Shown here: positions 7,643 through 15,664 of the stretch, piece by piece
Layout: each line of letters opens with the position of its first letter
Position numbering within the stretch: the first letter of the stretch is position 1
Assembly (NCBI GenBank): GCA_964371835.1
Contig: CAYJOP010000035.1
Span: 1-19,900, forward strand
DNA: 19,900 nt
Source: CAYJAD01 sp964371835
GTDB lineage: Bacteria; Desulfobacterota; Desulfovibrionia; Desulfovibrionales; Desulfovibrionaceae
Direction of reading: 5' to 3'
The notes under the pieces: model-generated
What the model was told of the DNA's origin: nothing
Databases searched by the model: none
Seen by the model: only the letters and a program-made list of their open reading frames with translations
Made by a program: the position numbers and the translations under genes

Positions 7643-8686
7643 ATGACATTATCATATCTAGATGAAATTCAAAATAGATTTTTTGTACCTTTTACAGATT
7701 TGGATACTCTTTGTAAAGATATCTCTTGGGATTCCTTCCAACCTCACGAGTATGTCTCCAATAATGCCTTTTATGGCATAGATATGGCGTTAAAAAATTA
7801 TGTTGGCTTACCCATTAATTATCACTTAAAAGCTCACTATTCACATATTTCAAATGCCTCTTTATCAAGCCCTCACGCAAAAAATTTTGACATCCCTCAT
7901 CGAAACAATTCTAATGTTGACCCCCAACTATCTATTTGGATTAAGGATTATGACACCCTTCCCATGTTATTCACTTGGGCACCTTCACATGAAAAAATTT
8001 ATAAGAAAGTTTGTAGAAAACCCATGCACTCCATTGGGCCTATTATTCATTATGCACAAAATGCATATACTGAAGAGCAAATTGCTGCTGAAAAAAAACG
8101 CCTTGGACGAAACGCACTTTTCTTTCCTGCCCACTCCTCACATCTTGTACAAACATCTTTCTCCCTTGAAGAATCTTTAGATTACTTGAATACAATAAAA
8201 AAAGATTTTGATACTATTAGAATTTCTGTTTACTGGAAAGACTATTTAGATGGCCTGCATGCTGCTTATACTAGCTCAGGGTATGAATGTGTAACAGCTG
8301 GTCACATGTTTGACCCATTTTTTTTACCGCGCTTAAAAGCTCTACTTTCAGTGACAGACCACACCTTTGGTATTTCTTATGGTACTAATATTGCCTACTC
8401 CATATACATGCAAAAGCCCTTTACTTTAAAAAAACAAGAAGACTACTCAGACTTTAGTGAACATCCAGATCCTATAAATGAGGCAAAAAAAGCAGTTGAA
8501 TGTAGAAAAAACACACTACAATTTTTACAATACTTTGAAACTTACAATACAGAAATTAGCTCTGCTCAATATAATTTGTGCAATCATCATTTCGGCTACG
8601 ACCAAGTGCGCAGTCGTGATGAATTGTTAACTCTAATAAAATCATCTGAAGAATTTTTTAATGCTATCATAAAAAAATCTTTATGA
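7643..8686 (+). CDS. Surface-polysaccharide-locus protein, possible GT-B-like glycosyltransferase
   Basis: The 347-residue cytoplasmic protein has no signal peptide or membrane helix. The layout resembles unassigned proteins found in capsule and O-antigen loci: FYGIDMALKNYVGLP (43-57), a segment SIGPIIHYAQNAY (130-142), a nucleotide-fold-like FFPAHSSHLVQTSF (160-173), VYWKDY (197-201) and TAGHMFDPFFLPRLKAL (218-234). The alternation of an N-terminal half, a P-I-G-P-x-I-H-Y-A linker and a second half suggests a two-domain GT-B-type fold. I am working from memory of family sequences, so the function stays open. An AAGGGA site precedes the ATG. The next gene follows 35 bases later on the same strand and probably shares the transcript. 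It opens the glycan island and may act on the nonulosonate sugar or its acceptor. Confidence 0.5.
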   Translation: MTLSYLDEIQNRFFVPFTDLDTLCKDISWDSFQPHEYVSNNAFYGIDMALKNYVGLPINYHLKAHYSHISNASLSSPHAKNFDIPHRNNSNVDPQLSIWIKDYDTLPMLFTWAPSHEKIYKKVCRKPMHSIGPIIHYAQNAYTEEQIAAEKKRLGRNALFFPAHSSHLVQTSFSLEESLDYLNTIKKDFDTIRISVYWKDYLDGLHAAYTSSGYECVTAGHMFDPFFLPRLKALLSVTDHTFGISYGTNIAYSIYMQKPFTLKKQEDYSDFSEHPDPINEAKKAVECRKNTLQFLQYFETYNTEISSAQYNLCNHHFGYDQVRSRDELLTLIKSSEEFFNAIIKKSL

Positions 8687-8721
8687 TTTTCATGATTAAC
8701 CAGTTAAGGCACTAAGCTATT

Positions 8722-10014
8722 ATGAATGACAATACAATTTTTCACAAAGACCAAGTTAAGTGGATTGGAGTTAGGCTCTTAGACATCAACTCCAACACTT
8801 TTTTTCATGAAGGACAATATTATAAAGCCATTTTGCCCACAGCCCAAGATTATACCAAACAAAATAACTACGACTCATTGCTTAACGAACTTCATGCAGA
8901 GGGGTTTATTCCTAAAACTACTCTTACCCATTTAAAAATGGATGGCATAAGCAGAATATATTCTCAATACACTGAATATTTTAATGTATCCTTAGCACAT
9001 GCCAATCCACTTGTGCTTAAAGAAGCTGCTCTTTTGTATATAAAATTGAATTTGTGGCTATATAAAAGGGATTTAATAATTAGTGATGGACATACGGGAA
9101 ATATTGTAATTCAAAAACAAAATGCTCCCTACTGGTGCGATATTGGGTCAATTTTTGAGCTTAAAGGGCATTATGAACTTAGTGGACTTGAGGAGTTTGT
9201 ACGATTTTTTGTTTACCCACTTTTATTGCGAAGCAAATGTTATTCACTGGGTAACATGATGCGTTGGGGTTTAGTCAACGGTATTAGTCACAAAAGCGCT
9301 GTGGCATTAAACTTACTCAACAAGCCCTTAAAGCTTATTGGCTCACGAGAGCAGGTACTTAAAGTTTTGGAAAACTTGATTTCTTCCATTGAGTTTCCGT
9401 GGGAGCATACGCTATGGTCAGATTATAATGTACAAGCGGATATTGATACAAATATACCTGACATTGTGCAAGGTGGTCACAACAGAAAAGCCATGGTTAT
9501 GCGCTTGCTAAAGCTTTTAGCTCCTAAAACTGTAATTGATTTGGGTGCAAATTCTGGTAGCTTCTCAAGGCTTGCAGCTAGCCTTGGGGCCGAGGTTTTA
9601 GCCCTTGAACCTGATGAAACAGCCATTGCCAGAGGGCATTTACACCTGCGTGAATTTAATGCAGATAACCCCATCAAATTTGTTACCTCTGGGCTTTTTG
9701 AAATGCACAAAGCAGCAGACGTTGCCATAGCTTTGGCCTTGACACATCACGTCTTTTTAACAGACAAATTTCCTTGGAACCACATTGCAAAATCTCTTGC
9801 AGAGCATACTAATAAACATCTTATTACCGAATTTATGCCCAATGGCCTTGGAATGACACAAAAACAAGAAAATTTACCAAGCAATTATACTTTGGAAAAT
9901 TTTGTGGAACAACTATCACCGCTTTTTGAAAAAGTGGAAATTATAGACTATTTACACGTTGAAAATGCATCTCCGCGTATACTTCTTTTATGCACCAACA
10001 AAATTCATGCTTAA
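8722..10014 (+). CDS. Kinase-like domain fused to SAM-dependent methyltransferase
   Basis: This 430-residue protein has two parts. Residues about 1-235 resemble a degenerate protein-kinase or aminoglycoside-phosphotransferase fold. SDGHTGNIVIQ (121-131) has the D-x-H-x-x-N pattern of the catalytic loop (D122, H124, N127), and WCDIGSIF (138-145) stands where the metal-binding DFG-type aspartate (D140) would be. No clear glycine-rich loop is seen. Residues about 255-430 are a class I methyltransferase, with SAM motif I in VIDLGANSGSF (271-281) and acidic E296 in LALEPDE. Similar two-part proteins occur in glycan and nodulation loci, from memory. It may methylate a sugar and phosphorylate or bind another group. 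The ribosome site is weak. The stop overlaps the convergent pseI stop in TTAA. Confidence 0.65.
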   Translation: MNDNTIFHKDQVKWIGVRLLDINSNTFFHEGQYYKAILPTAQDYTKQNNYDSLLNELHAEGFIPKTTLTHLKMDGISRIYSQYTEYFNVSLAHANPLVLKEAALLYIKLNLWLYKRDLIISDGHTGNIVIQKQNAPYWCDIGSIFELKGHYELSGLEEFVRFFVYPLLLRSKCYSLGNMMRWGLVNGISHKSAVALNLLNKPLKLIGSREQVLKVLENLISSIEFPWEHTLWSDYNVQADIDTNIPDIVQGGHNRKAMVMRLLKLLAPKTVIDLGANSGSFSRLAASLGAEVLALEPDETAIARGHLHLREFNADNPIKFVTSGLFEMHKAADVAIALALTHHVFLTDKFPWNHIAKSLAEHTNKHLITEFMPNGLGMTQKQENLPSNYTLENFVEQLSPLFEKVEIIDYLHVENASPRILLLCTNKIHA

Positions 10015-11033
10015 AACATATTATTATTAAGAGGTGTGCCCTTTTTTATGTCATGTTTTGCTACTTTGCCTAAAATTTCTTCAAAATAACGTGTATGCAA
10101 ACCATGACCTGGACGAATACTTCTTAGGTTTTCCTGGCTAAACATTTCACCAGCCTTTATGTCTTTCACCACAAAGAGGGAGCGGCGAAAACATACAGAG
10201 TTTTTTTCTTTTTCCGTGCGGTCGTAAGATATTTTTCCAAGAGCTTTTTCTACTATACGGATGTCTTGCACCATTTGCTTAAGCTCATGCGGCTCCATAC
10301 TAAAAGCTGCATCAAGTCCACCATCAGCGCGAGCAAGCGTAAAATGCTTCTCGATGACCGTTGCCCCAAGAGCCACTGCCGCAACTGCAACAGCTGACCC
10401 CGTGGTATGGTCAGAGAGTCCCACCTTGCAATTAAAAGCTGCTGCCATATGCGGGATGGTGTTTAAATTCGCTTCCTCAACTGGTGCAGGATAGGATGAT
10501 GTGCATTTTAGTAATGTTAAATCAGTAGTGCCATTGTCTCTCAAAGTTCGCACAGCTTCATCAATTTCAGCAAGCGTCCCCATACCAGTTGACATTATTA
10601 TTGGCTTCTTTGTTTGAGCAACCTTCTTAAGTAAAGGTATATCAACAAGCTCAAATGAGGCTATTTTATGTTTGCTAACATTACATTCTTCCAAAAAATC
10701 TACAGCAGTTTCGTCAAATGGCGTTGAAAAACATTCAAGATTCAAGTCTTTTGCATAGGCCATTAAACGCGGAGCCCATTCCCAAGGCATAGCCCCCTCA
10801 GAATAGATGGAATGAAGTGTACGCCCATTTCGCAATGGGTTTGGACTTATAAATAAAGGACTATCACAGTCAATAGTTATGGTGTCGGCTGTGTAGGTTT
10901 GAATTTTAACAGCATTAACGCCAGCCTCTGCCGCTGCCTCAATTGTTTTGAGCGTATGTTCTAATGAACCGAGATGATTGGCAGAAATTTCTGCTATTAT
11001 GTATGTGTTTAACACTTGATTACTCTTTTTCAT
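10011..11033 (-). CDS. pseI: Pseudaminic acid synthase PseI (NeuB family)
   Basis: The 340-residue protein condenses phosphoenolpyruvate with a six-carbon 2,4-diamino sugar to make a nonulosonic acid. N-terminal TIM barrel: IIAEISANH (12-20), VKIQTYTADTITIDCD (42-57), KIASFELVDIPLL (123-135), and the metal-ligand segments GLSDHT (H209) and EKHFTLAR (H230). The C-terminal antifreeze-like SAF domain (about 281-340) includes CFRRSLFV and RPGHGL. The ADTIT and SFELVDIPLL segments favour PseI over NeuB or LegI. It begins nine bases after the ATP-grasp stop on the same strand and is likely co-transcribed with it, apart from the pseB-pseF operon. The ribosome site is weak, so translational coupling is plausible. 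Confidence 0.87.
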   Translation of the reverse strand: MKKSNQVLNTYIIAEISANHLGSLEHTLKTIEAAAEAGVNAVKIQTYTADTITIDCDSPLFISPNPLRNGRTLHSIYSEGAMPWEWAPRLMAYAKDLNLECFSTPFDETAVDFLEECNVSKHKIASFELVDIPLLKKVAQTKKPIIMSTGMGTLAEIDEAVRTLRDNGTTDLTLLKCTSSYPAPVEEANLNTIPHMAAAFNCKVGLSDHTTGSAVAVAAVALGATVIEKHFTLARADGGLDAAFSMEPHELKQMVQDIRIVEKALGKISYDRTEKEKNSVCFRRSLFVVKDIKAGEMFSQENLRSIRPGHGLHTRYFEEILGKVAKHDIKKGTPLNNNMF

Positions 11034-11041
11034 ACAGCTTT

Positions 11042-11995
11042 TTAAAATACCTGTTGCATAGTATAGTATTTAACAAGTTTTATGTTTTCTTTGGATTTCA
11101 CAAATTTATAATCATCCAAATTATTATTATTACTTTCTAGCAAGAACCAATAAAAAGTATCAAGGCCTGACATAAAAGAACAAACTGAAGCTGCTGCTAT
11201 TCTTAAATTGCATTCTATAATATGTAGTTTACCATTTGCTTCTTGGAAAACTTCCATCATAGCGTGACCATAAAAGCCTATACATTCTGCTACTTGCTTC
11301 CCTAAATTTTCAATAGCTGAAATGTCTACTTTTTGCATAATATGTGCATCTGGTGGAATTATTTTTATTTTATCAAGGACTATAACACCTCGACAAATTC
11401 CCTTTTTATCAACATACATGTCAACATTGTACTCTTTTGCATGAATAAAGGGTTGAAAAATTGGCTCGTCCAAAATCCTTGCATGTTTTATTGCATTCTC
11501 TTTAGATAAATTTAATCCAATATTTCTAGAACCTGCGCCATTTTTTTCTTTAACAACATATTTGTCAGCTATTATGTCATTGATATTTTCAGATGTTTTT
11601 ATAATAGGTAGATTATTGGCTTTACAAAATGAGTATAAGTTATATTTATTAAAACATTGATTTATCTTTTCATATTCTGAAACCATAACAAAAATATCTT
11701 CTCTTTCTAAGTCCTTTTTTGTTTTTGCCCAAAATTCTAACTCTTTATCCCTTGTAGGAATGATATACCCTATATTGTTTTGTAGGCAGTACTCTTTAAC
11801 TATCTGTAATGACAGTTCATTGTCACTTGGCATATGCCAAAATTTATCAACACAATACTGTGAGACTGCGTGCATGTCATTATCACCGCCAAAAAGAATG
11901 ACTTGCCCACCGTACTTTGCCATAGCTTTTTTTAGTTCTACAATTAATGGAACTTTTGCAGACGAGCTTGTGATGAGAACATTCTTTAAAAGCAT
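11042..11995 (-). CDS. ATP-grasp carboxylate-amine/thiol ligase-like protein
   Basis: The 317-residue protein is of carbamoyl-phosphate-synthase-like ATP-grasp type. It has a Rossmann-like N-terminus (NVLITSSSAK, 5-14), an ATP-binding strand VVKEKNGAGSRNI (147-159), E188 in the hinge AKEYNVD, and metal residues in MMEVF (E248) and HIIECNLR (E261, N263). Such enzymes form an acyl-phosphate and join it to an amine or similar group. It lies directly before pseI, so I infer it attaches an amino acid or acyl group to an amino sugar, or makes the donor. The frame is open to a TTG at 12022. I prefer the ATG at 11995 because an AAGG lies eight bases upstream. It is very AT-rich compared with pseB and pseC. 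Confidence 0.72.
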   Translation of the reverse strand: MLLKNVLITSSSAKVPLIVELKKAMAKYGGQVILFGGDNDMHAVSQYCVDKFWHMPSDNELSLQIVKEYCLQNNIGYIIPTRDKELEFWAKTKKDLEREDIFVMVSEYEKINQCFNKYNLYSFCKANNLPIIKTSENINDIIADKYVVKEKNGAGSRNIGLNLSKENAIKHARILDEPIFQPFIHAKEYNVDMYVDKKGICRGVIVLDKIKIIPPDAHIMQKVDISAIENLGKQVAECIGFYGHAMMEVFQEANGKLHIIECNLRIAAASVCSFMSGLDTFYWFLLESNNNNLDDYKFVKSKENIKLVKYYTMQQVF

Positions 11996-12059
11996 ATGTA
12001 CTACCTTGACAATGTTTAACAATAATATTATTCGAATTTAATCATAAGGAGTCAAAAAA
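11996..12059. promoter_or_regulatory. Short divergent intergenic region with TTGACA box and palindromes
   Basis: This 64-base gap separates the ATP-grasp/pseI pair from the divergent methyltransferase. On the plus strand TTGACA (12006-12011) is a perfect -35 box, but the -10 at 17-base spacing, TATTCG (12029-12034), is poor. A perfect 12-base palindrome AATAATATTATT (12021-12032) and TTCGAA (12031-12036) lie between the genes and could bind a regulator. An AAGGAG at 12046-12051 serves the plus-strand gene. Confidence 0.35.
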
Positions 12060-12881
12060 GTGAAGTCAACTGAAAATAAAATTGAAAATTTGGAAGATTA
12101 TTTTAAAAATAGGTACTATCAAGAAGGCTGTGGAGCTATAGAGTTAGTCTACACCGACGAAGAAATTCTTTGGAAACAATCTGTTTTTGAAATGAATATC
12201 CAAGCTTTGTGTGAAATTTCAGAGCCTAAATCAGTTTTAGAACTTGGTTGTGGTGAAGGCTTCATGGTTGATGCCTTACATAAAAAAGGTTTTAGTGTAC
12301 ATGGTGTAGACCTGAGCTTGTTTGGTTTAGAATCTCAAAATCCACATTTAATGATTTTTTGTGTTGCTGGAAACATGGTAGACTTTGTTAACGATAATAA
12401 TTTGATGCAGTATGATACGATTTGCATTATGCAATCAATTCAATATCTTCAAGACCCTACAAGTTTTTTAAAAACCATATTGTCAAAAACCTCAGATGAC
12501 ATCACACTTATGATTAGCATACCCAATAATGACTCCACATTCACAAATTATGCAAAAGAAAAAAAACAACTACCAAGTGATTTTGCTCCAAAAACTGATT
12601 ATGCTATTGGTTTGACCTTAGAAAAAAGTTTAAAAATGCTTCAAAGTGTGGGATTGAAGGTTGTGTCTAGGTTAGGTATTTGGCCTATAGAGTTTAATTT
12701 TCTTAATGAAAACACAAATCATGCTGTTGATTCCTCAAAAGGTAAAAACAACCATAAAGCTAGGGTTCTTACGCATAATTTTCTGTATCAACAAAACAAA
12801 GATGAATATTTAAAAATTTTAAAAGCTTTTGGCGAAATAGGTATTGGTAGGGCAATTACTCTTATTTGCAAAAAAAATTAA
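12060..12881 (+). CDS. SAM-dependent methyltransferase
   Basis: The 273-residue class I methyltransferase has SAM motif I VLELGCGEG (59-67), the acidic GVDLS strand end (82-86) and a motif IV-like YDTICIMQSIQYLQD region. The start is GTG at 12060 with a good AAGGAG nine bases upstream. It is cytoplasmic, with no extra domain. It stands alone on the plus strand between the pseI pair and the pseB-pseF operon, with its stop two bases from the TIM-barrel stop. A role in O- or N-methylation of the glycan is inferred from context. Its sequence is very AT-rich: the 60 bases at 12061-12120 contain 13 G or C. Confidence 0.78.
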   Translation: MKSTENKIENLEDYFKNRYYQEGCGAIELVYTDEEILWKQSVFEMNIQALCEISEPKSVLELGCGEGFMVDALHKKGFSVHGVDLSLFGLESQNPHLMIFCVAGNMVDFVNDNNLMQYDTICIMQSIQYLQDPTSFLKTILSKTSDDITLMISIPNNDSTFTNYAKEKKQLPSDFAPKTDYAIGLTLEKSLKMLQSVGLKVVSRLGIWPIEFNFLNENTNHAVDSSKGKNNHKARVLTHNFLYQQNKDEYLKILKAFGEIGIGRAITLICKKN

Positions 12882-12883
12882 AC

Positions 12884-13651
12884 TCATAAAAAAGCTTTTA
12901 TTTTTTTTATATCTTCACAAAAATCTAATAAGTTATACTTGGAGGATTTATCTGTTTCTATTGCAATATCACATTTGCTTGAAATAATAGCCATGACTTT
13001 TTCGAAATCTATTGTCCCAGAGCCAATATGCATATGATTATCCACACTTGTATTAATATCATTATCTGAAATGTGATAACACTGAGGACTTAAGCTATTG
13101 AAAAGTTTAAGATAATTATAAGGTTCTATGTTTAGAACATTAGCTGTGCAAAAGGCGTGTCCAATATCAAGACAAAAACCACACCCCACAGCTTCAATTA
13201 CTTTTTTTATTTCTTCAATATTTGCACCGCGGCAAATTTTTTTTCGCCCCAATGGAGCGCGATAAGGTTTGTTTTCAATAAGAAAGCAAGCGGGAAAATC
13301 TTTCACTATGTGGCTTAACTGTTGGATTGTCTCATCAATACAACCCTCTGTTCCACCATGAAAAACAATGTATTTAGCATTTAATTGATTTTTGAATTCT
13401 AATAACTCGTTGTAAATTATACTATTATATTCGCGTTTACTTTCATCTGCTAAATTAACTTCATGCATAAAATGAGGGGCGTGTAGAACAAATGGTATTT
13501 TTGTGTTTTTCCATTTTTGGATGTACTGTGTAGTGTTTGGAACTACATAGAGTTCAATATAGTCAAAAACTTTATCCTCATAAAGCTTCTGTGCCTCTGT
13601 TAGGTAATAGTCAATATTTGTTGACCAAAGTTTTAATCCCAATCTATGCAT
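12884..13651 (-). CDS. Xylose-isomerase-like TIM-barrel protein (AP endonuclease 2 superfamily)
   Basis: The 255-residue protein carries the metal-site pattern of the xylose isomerase/endonuclease IV superfamily. Candidates in order are H57 and H60 (LHAPH), H98 (VFHGG), E126 (LIENK), D162 and H165 (LDIGH), H193 (CYHISDND), H206 and H208 (NHMHIGSG), and E232 (AIETD). The barrel is complete and all these residues are present, so it is probably an active sugar isomerase, epimerase or related enzyme and not a DNA repair enzyme. Its start overlaps the end of pseF by eight bases, so it belongs to the pse operon as its last gene. A nonulosonate-precursor epimerase or isomerase is the natural inference. 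The substrate is unknown. Confidence 0.68.
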   Translation of the reverse strand: MHRLGLKLWSTNIDYYLTEAQKLYEDKVFDYIELYVVPNTTQYIQKWKNTKIPFVLHAPHFMHEVNLADESKREYNSIIYNELLEFKNQLNAKYIVFHGGTEGCIDETIQQLSHIVKDFPACFLIENKPYRAPLGRKKICRGANIEEIKKVIEAVGCGFCLDIGHAFCTANVLNIEPYNYLKLFNSLSPQCYHISDNDINTSVDNHMHIGSGTIDFEKVMAIISSKCDIAIETDKSSKYNLLDFCEDIKKIKAFL

Positions 13652-14351
13652 TTTTTTGCTGCTCTTGAAAGAGTTTCATACAAACTTCTGCAAAAGCCAA
13701 GTCTTCTTCTGTGTCAATATCAACAGCTCTTTGAGCTGAAATTGGTATGATATTTCTTTTTTTATTTTTATCTCTTTCGCTGTCTAAAAAAACTCCAATA
13801 TTTCGCCAATACAACTGTCCAGCGTCAATGTAAGCGTCAGGCATATCTTGTGAACGCATACTTGCTTTTTCAGGTGGAAATAAATTTTCAAAAACTCCAA
13901 TTTCATTTTCTGTTACAACTTGATAAATAGGAAAAGAAATTTTTTGTGCAGTATAAGCAAAGTCCTTACCCTCAAGCATCAATGTATGTCCCATATGAAT
14001 ATCGCTTACGGTTAACATGGGAGATGTAGGATAAATATGAGCAAGGTACTTAAATTGCCCTAGTTCTTTTAATGCCCACTCTAGCATATGTCTTGCTGCA
14101 ACGTGAGCGTGGGTAAAGTCATCTGCAAGTTCCGCAGGACGCAAAAAAGGAACTTTTGCACCATATTTTACAGAAATTTCTGCTATTTCTTCATCATCTG
14201 TGCTTACTATAACATGCTCAAAACATGCTGATTGTATTGCCACCTCAATGGACCAAGCAATCATGGGCTTACCACAAAATGGGCGAATGTTTTTACGAGG
14301 TATACGCTTTGAACCGCCACGAGCGGTAATTATGGCAATGCTATCCTTCAC
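13644..14351 (-). CDS. pseF: CMP-pseudaminic acid cytidylyltransferase PseF (CMP-sialate synthetase family)
   Basis: The 235-residue protein has the nucleotide-binding signature ARGGSKRIPRKN (10-21), GKPMIAWSI (27-35), VIVSTDDEEIA (48-58), RPAELADD and the later RSQDMPDAYIDAGQLYW typical of PseF. It activates the nonulosonic acid with CTP to the CMP-sugar used by a glycosyltransferase. The start is GTG, overlapping the TAG of the aminotransferase by one base (TAGTG), with AGAGGA seven bases upstream. Its end overlaps the TIM-barrel gene by eight bases. Length is normal for the family. NeuA or LegF specificity cannot be fully excluded from sequence alone. Confidence 0.88.
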   Translation of the reverse strand: MKDSIAIITARGGSKRIPRKNIRPFCGKPMIAWSIEVAIQSACFEHVIVSTDDEEIAEISVKYGAKVPFLRPAELADDFTHAHVAARHMLEWALKELGQFKYLAHIYPTSPMLTVSDIHMGHTLMLEGKDFAYTAQKISFPIYQVVTENEIGVFENLFPPEKASMRSQDMPDAYIDAGQLYWRNIGVFLDSERDKNKKRNIIPISAQRAVDIDTEEDLAFAEVCMKLFQEQQKNA

Positions 14352-15664
14352 TAAGCTATCCTCTTAAATCCAGAAATAGATGGTTGCCCTTTAAGCCTTT
14401 TATGAATATCTCCTGCTTTTTTTGCATCACTAAGTTTAGCAAAAGACCGCTCGCAAGCAGCAATATATGCATCAACATGATCTTCGGTATGAGCATCCAT
14501 AAGATAGCAAAGGTTTGAGGCCAAAAAGCCTTCAGCTAGCATACATTGCACAAAATAAGCCTTATATACAAGGAAGTCCGCATCATCAAAAGTGAAATGA
14601 TTCATGGCATACATGCCTCTAACATGGGTTTCAAAGTTATTTTTTGTTCCCATGTCTAGCCATGCTGCTTGAATACGTTTGCCAAATTTAATAAATTTTT
14701 CATAAGGCTTACGTTCCTGATATGCTCTAATGGTCGCTAAAGCAGCAGTTGGACCTATCCTTTCAGTCCAGTTGGTGGATGAAATAAATGTTTTTTGAGC
14801 GGACTGCATAACTTCACTCTTACCAATAACCGCTGCAATGGCATAGCCATTACCCAAAGCTTTGGAAAAAACTGCCATATCTGGTGTGGTTTTATGTAAA
14901 GCTAAATGGGCACCACCAGTGCAAAATCTAAAACCTGCTGAAACTTCGTCCATTATAAGCACTGCACCAGTTGCATCTGCAACGGCTCGCACACCTTCAA
15001 TAAAGCCGTTGGTAGGCATTTCAGAGCGTATTGGCTCCATTACAATGGCGGCTAAATTCTTACCATGCTCATTAACAATAGCGTGCAATTCTTCTAAGTG
15101 GTTATAACGAAATGTATAATTTGTACCTAAAAGCCCACGAGGAACACCAACAGGTTCAAGTCCTGGCATTAAATGACCATCAAGGGCCGCATCCTTGGAC
15201 AAGTTAGCGGCTAAATACCAGTCGGACCAACCGTGATAGCCACAACAAGCAATTACATCACGCCCAGTGTAAGCACGAGCAATACGAACTGCCACAGCAA
15301 GAGCTTCCCCACCACTGCGAGTATAACGCACCATATCTGCCCATGGGTGTATGTCGCATAAAAGCTCTGCAAGCTCTACTTCCTCTGGACAATTTAGCGA
15401 TGAACCCACTCCATTTTTTATACTCTCGATAACAGCATTATCAACTTCATCATCAGCATAACCAAGTACGCAAGCGCCAATCCCAGCAATGGACATATCT
15501 AAATATTCTTTGCCATCTAAATCCCATACTTTTGCGCCTTTTGCTTTAGAATAATATCCAGGCCAGACACCAAGGGAATACAAATCTGGGCGCTTTGATA
15601 AAAGCTGCGTCATACCAGGAATGTGTTTGCTTGCATTTTTTTGTAAATCCAATGATTTTGACAT
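14351..15664 (-). CDS. Class-III PLP aminotransferase, glutamate-1-semialdehyde-aminomutase-like
   Basis: The 437-residue class-III aminotransferase has RYTRSGGEALAVAVRIARAYTGRD (motif around residues 114-135), MDEVSAGFR (PLP-ring aspartate D239) and the Schiff-base lysine in FSKALGNGY (K268). The closest general family is glutamate-1-semialdehyde 2,1-aminomutase. Placement inside a pse operon suggests amination of a sugar or of a small acyl donor and not haem synthesis. I chose the ATG at 15664 because it forms a TAATG overlap with the upstream stop and has a GGAA eight bases before it. An ATG at 15676 has no ribosome site. Its stop overlaps the pseF start by one base. A true HemL role is unlikely in this context but not disproved. 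Confidence 0.78.
   Translation of the reverse strand: MSKSLDLQKNASKHIPGMTQLLSKRPDLYSLGVWPGYYSKAKGAKVWDLDGKEYLDMSIAGIGACVLGYADDEVDNAVIESIKNGVGSSLNCPEEVELAELLCDIHPWADMVRYTRSGGEALAVAVRIARAYTGRDVIACCGYHGWSDWYLAANLSKDAALDGHLMPGLEPVGVPRGLLGTNYTFRYNHLEELHAIVNEHGKNLAAIVMEPIRSEMPTNGFIEGVRAVADATGAVLIMDEVSAGFRFCTGGAHLALHKTTPDMAVFSKALGNGYAIAAVIGKSEVMQSAQKTFISSTNWTERIGPTAALATIRAYQERKPYEKFIKFGKRIQAAWLDMGTKNNFETHVRGMYAMNHFTFDDADFLVYKAYFVQCMLAEGFLASNLCYLMDAHTEDHVDAYIAACERSFAKLSDAKKAGDIHKRLKGQPSISGFKRIA

Noticed and set aside
14351..15664. HemL (haem biosynthesis glutamate-1-semialdehyde aminomutase)
   Set aside because: Family resemblance is real, but stop-start overlaps with the reductase and pseF place it in glycan synthesis. 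No other haem gene is nearby.
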